From NCBI GenBank assembly GCA_027422505.1, contig JAPQWV010000051.1, positions 4,617,501 through 4,681,500 on the forward strand: DNA of 64,000 bases, given 5' to 3'. Made by a program: the position numbers and the translations under genes. The notes under the pieces were generated by a model. That model was not told the origin of the DNA, searched no databases, and was given only the letters and a program-made list of their open reading frames with translations. The first letter of the stretch is position 1, and every line of letters starts with the position of its first letter. Source of the stretch: Craterostigma plantagineum (taxonomy: Eukaryota > Streptophyta > Magnoliopsida > Lamiales > Linderniaceae). Positions 11,365 through 22,132 of this stretch are shown in pieces.

Positions 11365-12660
11365 ATGGACCCTCTCGGGCCTCTGCATGCTTCCCTTTGC
11401 TGTGAACCATATTGCGACTACATCTTCCCCAAATCAGTTGGCTTCTTCCCCAGACCACCATTTTCTGGATTCTCCTTCTCCTTCTGCATTTTGCCCTCTT
11501 TTCCCAACGCAGCGGAGGTCCTAATTAATTTCCCTAACTTGGATATTTTTTGCCCCCCTCAAATTGTATGGTACCCGGGCGAGAAAGCGTATCTTCGGGC
11601 CTTAGACAGTTGCATTTTGCAAATGGAAGCTTTTCGCGAGCGTATCAAGCTCCCATGGCACGAAGTAAACGTGTCTACCCTTCGAGAATCTCACATTCCG
11701 ACCATTATTGATCGGGCTGGCTTGACTTCCGGCTTCGAGGTCCGAATCCCTAACCCTCGGAAGGTAGCTAGTGGGCCTCCCGAGGGTTTTCACACATTCT
11801 TTCTTGACCAGCTAGACATGGGCCTTCGTCTACCCCTTCCCCAATTCATAGCCGATCTTTGTAACCATTTTCAAATATCCCCGAGCCAGCTAACTCCAAA
11901 CTCTTACAGCCTCTTTCTTTCTTTAACCATACTCATCGAGTACTTTCAGATCCCTTTCTCTTCTTCTATCTTTTCTAAAAATAAACCAAAAGGAGCACGA
12001 CAAGTTCGTTTTCTATTCAACCGCCTCCAAGGAATTTCTTCTCGGGAACCCCTCATCCACAAAGGGTGGATGAGTAAATATTTCTTCGTTCGGTCTCCCG
12101 AGGGGTGCCCCGAGAATGATACTATCGACCATTGGCCTTAGGCCACTTCCATATCCACCCCTCTTCCTCCCGTTCCCGAGTCAGAGATAGAGAGGTTTAA
12201 GGAGCTTCTCGGGCGTCGTCAGTTCAACGCTCCGTAGCTTATCAAAGATGAACTCCTCTGTCATTTCGGTTTCTGTTCTAAAGAGATCCTAGTTGATGAC
12301 TTAGGTATGCTTTATGAGTCCTTCTCCACCTCATTCTATTTCTGACCGGGCCTCTTTTCTTTTCGTATCAGATTTCTGCATGGACCACGCCGACTTACTC
12401 AAAATCCAGGAACAGCTAAACAAAAGCGGCACTTCTCAGGCTCCTCCACCTACTTCTGTTACTCGGGCCCTCAATAAGGGCAAAGGTAAAGCTTCCGCCT
12501 CCTCTTTGGGATTACCAAAGACGGCTCCCAAGAGGAAGGCGCCAGCCGCCCCGAGCGGCTCTGCGGCGAAGAAGACTAAACCTAGTGCCAGGGCGAGTTC
12601 GGATATTGCCGAGGGCTATCCCTCTGCGAGCAACCCGACTATTTCCACCGGCCCCGGGCT
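11365..12660 (+). pseudogene. Antisense ORF 1 of the Tat element (putative gypsy-type transposon domain, PF04195-like)
   Basis: This reads opposite to gag-pol. Exon 1 (11365-12304) begins at an ATG and includes YPGEKAYLRALDS, FHTFFLDQLDMGLRLPLPQF and HFQISPSQLTPNSY, the pattern of the plant 'putative gypsy type transposon' family. Two in-frame TAG codons at 12139 and 12235 break it. A GT-AG intron (12305-12371) joins in phase to exon 2, FCMDHADLLKIQEQLNK, followed by a Lys/Ala/Pro-rich region (KGKGKA, APKRKAPAAPSG). Such spliced antisense ORFs are known from Tat elements; their function is unknown. This copy is dead. Confidence 0.78.
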
Positions 12661-13534
12661 ACCCAATGCGTGAAATTCCTCCAGGGATTCCCGTACGAGG
12701 TCAATCGGTCTCACCTTCAGAAGATGAAACCTCGGGACTTCTTTTCAACCTTGGCCCAAAACATGGGCTAGGTATTAGTTTCCTTTATTCTTTCTACCAT
12801 TTGTCTTCACAATTCTTCGGGGCCGCTCCTTTTCTTACCCTCTATTTTTCTTTTTCGTCTACCAGGGTTTTGTCTGTGCGACCGAGGCCCTCGAGAGGAT
12901 GCTCTTTATGCATGAAGATTGTGTTGAGTTTCACCAGAGCGAGGAGAAGTTGAGGAGGAGATGGATCAGGCCAAGAATGAAGCCAAGTCACGAGAGGACG
13001 GGCTGCACAAGCAAGTGTGGGAGGCTCGGGCTGAGGCGGAGAAGGCTTTTCAAGAGCTCGAAGAGGGTATCGCTCAGGATTACCTACCCCAAGACACCTA
13101 TGGAGCCCAAGTCATTACTTATTTCAAGTTATGGGGGTGTCTGCGCCAGTTTTGGGAGGCTGGCTTTGTCCGCACAAGTTCAAGCTCGACTTCTTGGAAG
13201 CCGATCGGGCGCTCACCGAGTGCCCTGCCGGGGGTACAAGCCCGAGCCCCTGGCTCAAGGAGGCTCCGAGGATATCCTCTCAGAGGACGCAACGGCCACT
13301 CCCTCAAGTGAAGGAGGCGAAGAAGCTCCCCCATCTCCTGCCAAGAGTCCCGAGAAGGCCGTTGAAATCCCCGAGCCCACGGTCGGTGAAGAAGCTCTCA
13401 AGCAAACCCGCGAAGAAGTCTCCGAGGTCCCTCTACAAGAGGAGCAGTTGGCGTCCCTGGTCGAGTCGGTGATGACCGGGGTGGAGGAAAATGCAGTGAA
13501 GTTTGATCAGGCCGGTTCGGCTGCTCCGCTTTAA
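12661..13534 (+). pseudogene. C-terminal coiled-coil part of antisense ORF 1, frameshifted
   Basis: After the basic linker, pieces in different frames read EDETSGLLFNLG, MLFMHEDCVEFHQSEEKLRR and MDQAKNEAKSREDGLHKQVW...AEAEKAFQELEEG, a long charged helix typical of the coiled-coil end of this antisense protein. The tail (about 13260-13530) is Glu/Pro-rich and ends at the stop at 13534. Frames change at least twice and intron boundaries are not secure. Confidence 0.6.
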
Positions 13535-14289
13535 AATCTTTTATCTGTTACGAACCATGTTCTGCTTTTCCTTTTATGAACCTTATTTTCAATATGTCCT
13601 TTCTATTTTCCGAACAATATTGTAATGTCTTTTCCTTTTCAAACTCTATTATATTAGCTAGATCACATAACTCTTGCTTGCTACTTTGCGTGTGATTTTG
13701 CCCTCGCTACCCCCATCGTTACGCGTTTCCTATCGTTGTCACATATCTCCTCGTTATCCCTTGATTGTTACAGTTCGGGATCCGGCATTAGTTCGTCGAG
13801 ACTCTCCCAAACGGAGTTCCTTAGATGTTATTTCGTGGCCTGTATCTCGATCTCGCGAGCAACCTCGAGGGTGATCTTGCGAGCAGCCTGTATCTGTATC
13901 TCTCTAAATTCAAAATTCCAGACCGTTGAGGATAAATTCCCCCTCCTCCCTTACAATTGCCTTGAATGTACATTTTGAATTTTCAAATTTTAACGACTCG
14001 AGAAATACAGGGTCATCCCCCTGTAATCTATGATCACCAGGTCAAGCTTCTAATACTTCTTTATAAGATCAACCTTCCGTCAATTCCAGAGCCCCTCCTT
14101 ATTCTTTTGCCTATAATTTATTTTCTTTATTCATTCGTTGAGCATTTACTTCTTGGTTCTGGCTTTATGCATTTCTGCTTTAGTTTTCTCCTTAAATGAG
14201 TAAAAGAGAGGCTCTACCCTGGAGGGGGTCCTCATTTTGAAGTCGTCCTCTTTGGGACTTATGGGAGGAAGCGACATGCTTTACTTCAA
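13535..14289. other. Non-coding part of the Tat 3' region
   Basis: C/T-rich DNA between the two antisense ORF remnants. No conserved motif or complete frame was recognised. Confidence 0.4.
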
Positions 14290-14850
14290 ATACGCGATTT
14301 TTTTGTAAGCACCGCCTCTCTCGGGGTATATCCTCGTCGGGGACGGATCGACCACGTCCTAATTTATTGCTGGAGCCCGAGGGTGCTTCATCTCGCCTGT
14401 TCATGGAAGGCTTCTTGGCTCCCGATGAGAAGCGGAGTCTGGCAAAATTATCTGATCTAGACTTTTGGAACTGGTGGGCATTATCCTAGGTCAGGTGGGT
14501 CATTTTAGTCTTCTCTTCCATTCGTTATTTTCCTTTTTTATTCGCTAATTTCTCCCTCAGTCCTACTCGCTTTCCTGGAGGGACTCGCCGTTGCTTCCAG
14601 CAGCACAGTTTGACTCGATACTGTGAGGATGCCTTTTCCTGATTGACGACTTTCTTGGGTGAGAAAGACCGGGAAATTGCTCGGCTAAAGGAGCTATTAG
14701 TCGAGTCCCGAGCAGAGAATCAGGGGCTTCGTTCGAGGCCTCGTGAAGCAGGGACCCGAGCAAGGTGTTCACGGAGCAGTACGACACGTTTTCTCTCCCT
14801 GCTTGAGTGGAATCTTCGAATTGAGGCGAAAGAAAACCCCCGGGGATAGA
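14290..14850 (+). pseudogene. Remnant of a second antisense ORF in the Tat element
   Basis: Plus-strand pieces read LEPEGASSRLFMEGFLAPDE followed by KRSLAKLSDLDFWNWWAL, then a plausible intron (GTCAGGTGGG at about 14492 to CCCTCAG at about 14560), then FLGEKDREIARLKELLVESR, a coiled coil. Position and composition match the second antisense ORF described in some Tat elements. No complete frame survives. Confidence 0.5.
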
Positions 14851-15111
14851 GAAATTTTCATTTCTTTGGGAGTGAGACATTTGGGCACCCCCTACGCTCG
14901 GGGCCCTATGATATAGGTTTTTTCTATCTTAGTATTTATCGACATCTCGTTTTATATCATATGTTTTTTCTACTTCCGCGATGTTTATCAATCAAAAGAT
15001 TTTATTGGTCATTCATATGTCGCCTTCGCTTCCCAATGTTTTTGGTGACAATCTTCGTTGTGTTCCCCCGAGAATCGGCGCTGATCTCATTCTCTTAATT
15101 GAGTCACTCCC

Positions 15112-15660
15112 TTGTTTCTCGAGGTCTTGTCCGGGCCTTTTTCTCCAAGGCAAAATATTACCTTATTTCTCCAAGGATCTTGTCCGTGCCTTTTTCTCCA
15201 AGGCAAACTTCATTAACCTTGTTTCTCTCAAGGTCTTGTCCGGGCCTTTATCTCCAGGGCAGAATTCATGAACCTTGTTTCTCCCAAGGTCTTGTCCGGG
15301 CCTTTTTCTACAAGGCAAAGGTCTTGTCCGGGCCTTTTTCTCCAAGGAAAAATTCATTAACCTTGTTTCTCCCTGTCCGGGCCTTTTTCTCCAAGGCAAA
15401 ATTCATTAACCTTGTTTCTCCCAAGGTTTTATCCGGGTCTTTTTCTCCAAGGAAAAATTCATGAACCTTGTTTCTCCCAAGGTCTTGTCTGGGCCCCTTT
15501 CTCGATGGCATAAGTTAAAATCCTTGTTTCTACCAAGCTCTTGTCCTAGCCTTATTCTCGAAGGCGCTATTTATTACCTCGTTCACTCGGGGTCTTATCC
15601 AGGCCCCTTTCTCGAAGGCAAAAATTATTTATCCTTGTTTCTCCCAAGGTCTTGTCTGAC
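15112..15660. repeat. Tandem array, about 10 units of 50-60 bp, in the Tat 3' UTR
   Basis: Units carry CTTGTCCGGGCCTTTTTCTC followed by CAAGGCAAAATTCATTAACC and CTTGTTTCTCCCAAGG. Unit starts fall near 15124, 15177, 15234, 15290, 15320, 15373, 15426, 15482, 15540, 15592 and 15650; one interval is only 30 bp, a unit truncated by recombination. The array is between integrase and the antisense ORFs. Tat-lineage 3' UTRs are known sources of satellite repeats. Confidence 0.88.
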
Positions 15661-15739
15661 ATCACCTTATAAGGTCCTTCGTACTTCGGGTCTAGCTTCC
15701 CTCTTTCTCTTTTGTGTTGTATCTCTTTCATGACAGATC

Positions 15740-16669
15740 ACCTTGCTCAAATCTTTGTAAGCATACGTTTCGGTTATAAGCTCGGGTGATCTTTCTTTGA
15801 TACGCCGCCATCCTCAGTGCGGCCTTTCTCTTCCCTCCTCGGTCAGGTCAAGTTCATCCGCGCGGAGTTGGCCATTTTCTTCTGAGTACCGCATCACCTC
15901 GAGCACTTCCCTGCCCTATCTAGGCCGACAGAACTGCTTCACTTCCATATACCAGGCTGAACGGGGTCTCCTTAGTCCCGACCCGAGACGTGGCTCGATA
16001 CGACCAGAGCACACTTTGCAACTCATTGAACCAAGCCCTTTTCAGCCCATCCAACCAAACTTTGAGGGCTTAAACGATGGTCCCATTCGTCACTTCCACT
16101 TGGCCATTACCCTGAGAATGGGCCACCGAAGTAAATACTTGCTCGATTCCGTAGCCGACGCACCACTCCTTTAACTTACGTCCGCTGAGCTGTCATCCAT
16201 TGTCACTTATCAATCTCCTCGGGATGTCGAATCAGCATAGTATGTTTCTCTATAGAAAGGAGATACCGCCGCTTCAATGATACGAACCAGTGCTTTGGCC
16301 TACCCACTTAGAGAAATAATCAACTGCCACAAGGAGGAACTTATTTTGTGAGGTATTCCATTCGAACGGCCCGACGATGTCCACGCCCCATTGATCAAAT
16401 GGGCAGGCCGACACGACTGCTTTCATCATCTCCACGGGAGCTCTTTGCAAATCTGCATGTTTCTGACATCGGTGGCAGCACCTCACTATTTTGATCGAGT
16501 CCGCCTTCATGGTCGGCCAAAAGAAGCCTGCCAGCATGGCCTTGCGTGCCAACGCCATCCCTCCAATGTGGATTCCACAACTTCCTTCATGGATGTCCAC
16601 CAAGGCCTCCTCGGACTCTTTCTTAGACAAGCATCTCAGCAGGGGGCCCGCGTAAGACCTCTTGAACAA
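15740..16669 (-). pseudogene. Integrase of the Tat element, interrupted
   Basis: Reading leftward from 16669 the HHCC zinc-binding segment is visible as HEGSCGIHIGG followed by CCHRCQKHADLQ; then the core start FDQWGVDIVGPFEWN with its first catalytic Asp, and FLLVAVDYFSKWV. The rest of the core lies in broken frames down to about 15780, where pieces such as a Trp-rich SVLW/YRAT segment followed by TKETPF are still seen. Stops at several sites make it inactive. Confidence 0.85.
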
Positions 16670-16889
16670 GATCCCATCAATAACCGTAAAGCGACTTCCC
16701 CTTTTGTGGTAGCTCGGGCCCGGACCCTATCATCAGGAAGAATTTGCTTTTCGAGGTATCGATGGATGTCGTATCGCCAGTCCTCAGGACTTAAATTCCC
16801 CGCTTCTTCTATCTGATGGATTTGCGGAGCCCTTTCTATTTCGATTCCTTCTTCGGGCGGATTTAATGCGCTGGCCCATTTGGCGATCC

Positions 16890-17343
16890 GGTCTGCTTAC
16901 TCATTCTCCTTTCTGTTGATGAGTAACTAACTTGGACTCCTCGAACTTTTCTTTCAACTTCTTAAAGGTCCTGGCATATTCGGCTAGTCTGTCTTCCTTA
17001 ATGGCAAAATTTCCTTTCATTTGTTGGACTATCAGCTGCAAGTCAGAGTGTAGGGTTACTCGGGTTAATCCCATTCTCACGGTCGTCCTCATCCGAGTAA
17101 TAATGCTTCATACTCGGCCTCGTTGCTGGATGCTCGGATTTCTAATCTAATGCCCCCCATGGTGAGATGATCACAAGCCTGATGCCATTCCCATATTGGC
17201 ATGAAGACCCGTCCACATAAATTTTCCACATTTCCCCGGGCCCTTCTTCCATCATCTCCACGAGGAAATCCGATAAGGTTTGGGCCTTGATGGTGACTTG
17301 GGGTCGAAACTGGATATTGTACTCCCCCAGTTCGGTTACCCAT
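16890..17343 (-). pseudogene. Second (archaeal-type) RNase H of the Tat element
   Basis: After the RT-linked RNase H, minus-strand pieces read WKIYVDGSS, EIRASSNEAEYEALLLG, RVTLHSDLQLIVQQMKG and EDRLAEYARTFKKLKEKFE. The Asp of YVDGSS, the Glu of NEAEYEALL and the Asp of HSDLQL are the RNase H catalytic positions. An extra RNase H of this type is characteristic of Tat elements. A frameshift lies near 17150 and another near 17090. Confidence 0.82.
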
Positions 17344-17410
17344 TTAATCGATCTCCCGGACACATCCGGTCTTGTCATAATCATTCCCAATGGACTATTC
17401 GTCAGCACCA

Positions 17411-18746
17411 CGATCGGGTGTGATAGGAAATAAGGTCATAGTTTCCGCGCCGTGACCACCATGGCTAGAAGTAACTTTTCTTGGGAATAATACCGGGTCT
17501 CTGCTCCTTTCAAGATGTGGTTAACGAAGTGGACTGATTTCTATACATTGTCTTCCTCCTGACCAAAACAGAGCCGATTGCTCGAGGAGTAGTGGAGAGG
17601 TAAACTATTAGTTCCTCCGCGGGCTTCGGTTTATTCAGCACTGGTAGTTCCTTCAAATATTCCTTCAGCTCCTGGAAGGTCCTTACGCAATCGGGCCTCC
17701 ACTCGAAGTCTTTCACCGTCCGCAGCACTTTGAAGAACGGCATACTCCTCTTAGCCGATCGGGAAATGAATCGAGACAACGTCGTGATTCTTTCAGTCAG
17801 CCTTTTAACTTCATTGAGGGTATTCAGGGAGGTCATATTGCTATGGCCTTCACCTTGTCCGGATTGGCTTCGATGCTCGATCTGGTCACCATATATCCTA
17901 AGAATTCCTCGATCAAACTCCGAACGTGCACTTGGCGGGATTCAGCTTCAGCTCATACCTTCTGGCAGTGGAGAAGGTTTCTCGAATATCCCCTGAGAAG
18001 CTGCTATGTGTCTTGGATTTTATCAAGATGTCATCTACGTACACCTCCACATATCTCTCAATCTGGGCTTTGAACACTCGATCCATCAGCCTTTGATATG
18101 TGGCCCCGGTATTTTTCAACCCGAACGGCATGACCACGCAGCAAAAGGTCCCTTCGGAGGTGATGAAACTGACTTTAGGCTGGTCCTCCTCTGCCAGCCC
18201 AATCTGGTGGTAGCCTTGGAAGGCGTCCAGAAAGCATAGTAGTTCGTGCTCCGCCGTGGAATCCCCAAGTTGATCGATCCATGGCAGGGGGTAACAATCC
18301 TTCGTGCATGCCTTGTTTAGATCCCTGAAATCCACATACATCCGCCACTTCCCCCCGGACTTGGGAACCAGAACCACGTTCGAGAGCCAGGTTGGGAATT
18401 GGACCTCCCTTATGTACCCTGCCTTAAGGAGTTCTCCGACCTGCTCCTTCACTACCGCATCCTTCTGGGCTCCCAGGTGTCTCTTCTTTTGGAAAACGGG
18501 GCGAACTGTGTGGGAGATATTCATTTGATGCTCCATCACATCCCGTGGTATCACTGTTAGTTCGTTTGTGGACCAGGCCAACACATCTCCGTTCTTCCTT
18601 AGCTGCTTAATAAGGTCTTCCTTCAATTCGGGGGGTAGGTCTCGCACGATCTTGACTGTTCCTGAGGGGGGTCGGATCATGATCTCCTCCATCTCTTTCT
18701 CGGCTGCCAATCCTTTGCATCGCGTGTATGGTGAAGAAAGCTTCAC
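17411..18746 (-). pseudogene. Reverse transcriptase and first RNase H of the Tat element
   Basis: The segment 18746-17913 has the RT core in order: EQVGELLKAGYIREVQFPTW, GGKWRMYVDFRDLNKAC, CFLDAFQGYHQIGL, FGLKNTGATYQRLMD and the catalytic YVDDILIKSK. The tether and RNase H (17836-17411) follow in other frames, with FEWRPDCVRTFQELKEYL and VYLSTTPRAIGSVLVR, and the end of the domain reads KWVTELGEYNIQFRP. Stops separate these parts. Confidence 0.9.
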
Positions 18747-19323
18747 GGTTCTGAGGATGACTATCTCGACGACTCTTCAAGGACTTCAGCTCGATTCTCA
18801 TTTCCTTCACATGGCACTTTTGTGCTACCTTTCGGTCCCTGAGTACCTCTCCCACTTGGTTTCCGACGGGGAACTTCATCTTCTGGTGTAGGGCTGATGC
18901 AATAGCCACGAACGAGCTTAGTGCTGGCCGGCCTAGTATGACATTGTAGGACGAGGGCATATCAACCACCAGGAAGGAAGTGATCCTTGTTTTCTTCAGC
19001 TCTGCCGACCCAAGGGTTAAGGGTAGACGTAATCCTACCGCCTCGATCGCGTGGCCCGTGAACTCAAACAAGGCTGTTTCCACCGAGTCCATGTGATACT
19101 CCCCCTGCTCCATCTAATTCATTGTCTCCTTGAAAATGACGTTCATTGAACTCCCATTGTCGATGAATACCCTCCCCACGTCGTGGTTATCTATTTTTGC
19201 GAGGATAACTAGGGCATCTGCATGAGTATCGTCTCCCCCGTGGAAGTCCTCGGGTTCGAACGATATGGTTGGTCGTGAGCGCTTCTTCTCGGATGCTATC
19301 TCCCAGTTCTCTAGCTTTCTCAC
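18747..19323 (-). pseudogene. Aspartic protease region of the Tat element
   Basis: ISFEPEDFHGGDDTHADALV leads to RVFIDNGSSMNVIF, where the usual DTGSS active site is DNGSS. The next segment contains VVDMPSSYNVILGRPALSSF, the conserved end of the Tat-type protease, then a linker toward RT. A TAG at about 19112 separates the two pieces. Confidence 0.8.
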
Positions 19324-20463
19324 CTCAGCTTTCTTGGCTCTATTTTAATCCCCAATTGCGGGTCCACCTGATATCATGTTAATCATGCACGGGGGTACGT
19401 AGGGCTTTCCGGGTGCTTGGTCGCGCTCGAGGGTACGCCGGTTATTATCTCATCCCCGATTGATTTGGCTGCCCCTCGCGCTTCAGCCTGCCTTCGCTCT
19501 GGAGATCGTCGGTATCGCACCGGGGACCGTCGATATCTTTCTGGGCGCCTGTCGTTCGTGTACGGTTGTCTTCTTTCGGTCGCTTGTTCGAATTCTCTTA
19601 TGGGTTACTTACATGGGGCATTTTCTCCTTCCTCGTCCACCAACTCTGCTCGGGCCTCGGGGTTGGTTTCCATCAGTCTCTCGAGCTCATCGTTCAGGTG
19701 AAAATATTGTTCTGTTGTGTGACCGTACTCGCGATGGAACTCGCAGTACTCCTTCGAGACGGGGTTCCTAGTTCCGTTTCTACTTCCCAAGGGTCTCTTT
19801 ATGAAGTATCGTTCCTCACATATCTCCAACACTCTTGCTCTGCTCATCTTCCATCGGGTATTACGGGTTGGGGGCTCCCACAGGGTTTCCCATCGAAGAT
19901 TTTCTTCCTTAAAACTTGGAAGGTGGACCGGTTTACGGGCGGGCCATATCGACTGTTCCGATTGCTCGCTTTTTGTCTCCCTTTTTGAAGCCGTGTGCTT
20001 CTTCCACCCTCACGTACTTCGCGACTCGGACTATCAGCTCTTCCACAGTGGTAGGGTATTTCTTTACCAATGATCTGAAGAGGTTCCCCTCTTTCAGCCC
20101 GTTATGGAAGGCTTCGATTAACAAATCTGGGGTGGCCGAAGGCATTTCCATCATAACTTTGTTGAAATCTCGAAGATTTTCTTGGTCCCCTTGCCTCATG
20201 TTCAACAAGTTCATTGCCGAGCAAGGCCTCCTTCGGCCGCTCGAGAACTGCCTTAAGAAAAAGCTGGTGAAGTCCGCGAAGCTGCGGATGTCCCCAGCAG
20301 GTAAAGTACGGCGTTACCTTCAAAGCTAGTCAAATGATCCTCGGGTGGTCCCGAGCCATCGTACTTGTTCATATCAAGAAATCTGAAGTTGCTCGGCAGA
20401 GGAGCCCAAGAAACTTCATCAGAGAACGGGGACCCCCTTTGCACAGGGAGGGGTAGTTGTGGC

Positions 20464-20771
20464 CAGGGATGCAAACGAATCGAATCGAGTTGAATACTGC
20501 AATATTCTATTCGTATTCGGATGACAATCAAATACGAATACGAATACTCGAGTATTTAACCGAATCATAAAATCGATTCTAATTCGAATTCGAATATTTT
20601 CTCGAATATTCGAATCGAATATCGAATATTTATATTAAAGTCATTTTTTATTTTATTTAGTAAAATATAAACAATATTATATTTAAAATATATATTGAAT
20701 TATAATAAATTATATTTAAACATGTATTGAATTGTAATATATTATGTTTATCATATATTACTATATGTGAA

Positions 20772-20808
<37 letters not shown>

Positions 20809-21682
20809 TGGTAGTATGAATTTTCATTTACCACTCCCGCATGGTAGTGCTAATGTACATAATTTCTAAGACCAAGCACCTACGAACATATATACAAAAA
20901 AATGGCAGAATTGGCTACTCGCTTCCGGCCTGCAAAAACTGCTAGTCTCCATTGCATCTCACGTTTGACTAGTTGATAAACCTGCTCAGCCGTACGTCAC
21001 CCATCGGCATTAAGCACCCTTCTATTCCTTTCGTTCCAGATAAAGTATAGCATGACCACCAATGAGCCAATTGAATTCTGTTTTGGACACTTCGCTTCCC
21101 ACCCTGGTACTTTAACCAACTACCAGCTCCTCAAATGTCTGAACAACTTCCTCAATTTTCAACCAATTGCATAGTAGTTGCAGGAGTCCCTGGCTGTAAG
21201 AGCAGGCCACGAAAAGATGATCAATCGAGTCCTCTGCAACTCCACACAGGCGGCAGCATGTTTTAATGGCCACACCCCAACTGAGCAAACTCTCAAAGGT
21301 CAAGAGCCTCTTGTGAAGTAGTAACCAAATAAAGAATGAATGTTTAGGTAGGTTAAAACTGTTCCATACAGCATTACAGAAATGGAACAGTTTCACCCTT
21401 CAGCAACTATACCCGGATTTGACAGTGTATTCTCTATCAAAAAGAATCTGTATATATGTGAATATATATTAGTTATACAATATTTTAAGTTAAATTATTC
21501 GAATCGAATAATTCGATTAATTTTCGAATTGAATATTGTGATTTCATATTCGTATTCGAATATTTCTAAAATCAGAAAATATATTTTGATCGGATTCGTA
21601 TTCTAAGCATTCGAATTCGAATCTTAAAATTTTGTATCGAATCGCGAATCGAACCAAAAGGTTCGATTTGTTTGCAACCCTA
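20464..21682. mobile_element. hAT-like non-autonomous DNA element inserted in Tat gag
   Basis: Left end CAGGGATGCAAACGAATCGA and right end, reverse-complemented, TAGGGTTGCAAACAAATCGA form terminal inverted repeats, followed on both sides by GAATCG/ATTCGA-rich subterminal DNA. Interrupting gag, it has flanks CCACTAAG and CCACAACT on the minus strand (5 of 8 identical), a possible decayed 8-bp target duplication. The termini fit hAT-type elements. Inside lies a (TA)n run at 20776-20809 and a LINE-derived piece. Confidence 0.75.
21112..21396 (-). pseudogene. LINE reverse-transcriptase zinc-binding (zf-RVT) fragment
   Basis: The 94-codon frame contains FCNAVWNSFNLPKHSFFIWL, LLHKRLLTFESLLSWG and CCRLCGVAEDSIDHLFVACS. 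This W...P.....WL...RL.T...L..W ... C..C.. E...HLF..C pattern is the zf-RVT domain found at the C-terminal side of plant non-LTR retrotransposon RTs. It lies wholly within the hAT-like insert, so it is captured or nested cargo with no activity. Confidence 0.85.
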
Positions 21683-22111
21683 CTTAGTGGGATGGCCAGC
21701 TCCTTCAGAGTTTGAATTTCTTCCTTCATTCGTTCCCACTTAGTGATTTGTTTTTCTGCCGTTTCTCTTCTCTTTTAGTTCGCAAGGCATTGATCTCCGC
21801 CCTTAACGTTTTCTCCTTTGCTTCTTTATCTTGTCCATCGGCTTGCGAAATTTCCGCTTCTTTGCGCAACTGTTCTACTTCTTCCTCTTCAGTTTCGGGC
21901 CGCGTCGGCGACTCGTGGCAGGTTTTTCGCGTCCGCTCAACCCTCAACATCTCGACTTCTGCCCTCAGTTTTCCTAATTCAGCTAGCTCGCGCTAAATGT
22001 TTCTCTCATCCTCCTCTCCATTGACTCCGCGGTGACACCTCTTCTATCAACGGTGATTCTGGATCGCTTGCGGAATCCACCATATTTTTTCTAGGAATAT
22101 ACGTTTTCACG

Positions 22112-22132
22112 TCTTCCCACAGACGACGCCAA
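22112..22132 (-). promoter_or_regulatory. Primer-binding site region of the Tat element
   Basis: Directly inside the element's 5' LTR the minus strand reads TTGGCGTCGTCTGTGGGAAG. A TTGGCGCCGTCTGTGGG-like leader is common at this position in plant gypsy elements. The tRNA used was not determined. Confidence 0.7.

Larger units (their letters stand above)
19324..22110 (-). pseudogene. gag of the Tat element, split by a DNA transposon
   Basis: The N-terminal part (21950-21690) is a coiled coil (EEEEVEQLRKEAEISQADGQ). After the insert at 20464-21682 gag resumes with NFRFLDMNKYDGSGPPEDHL and the capsid core NLFRSLVKKYPTTVEELIVR, then the basic and Cys/His part YCEFHREYGHTTEQYFHLND. These are standard Tat/Athila-type gag motifs. 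Frames change around 20250 and 19850. Confidence 0.82.

Noticed and set aside
15112..15660. CRISPR-like repeat array
   Set aside because: Units are contiguous, imperfect and lie in a retrotransposon 3' UTR; there are no unique spacers and the genome is a plant.
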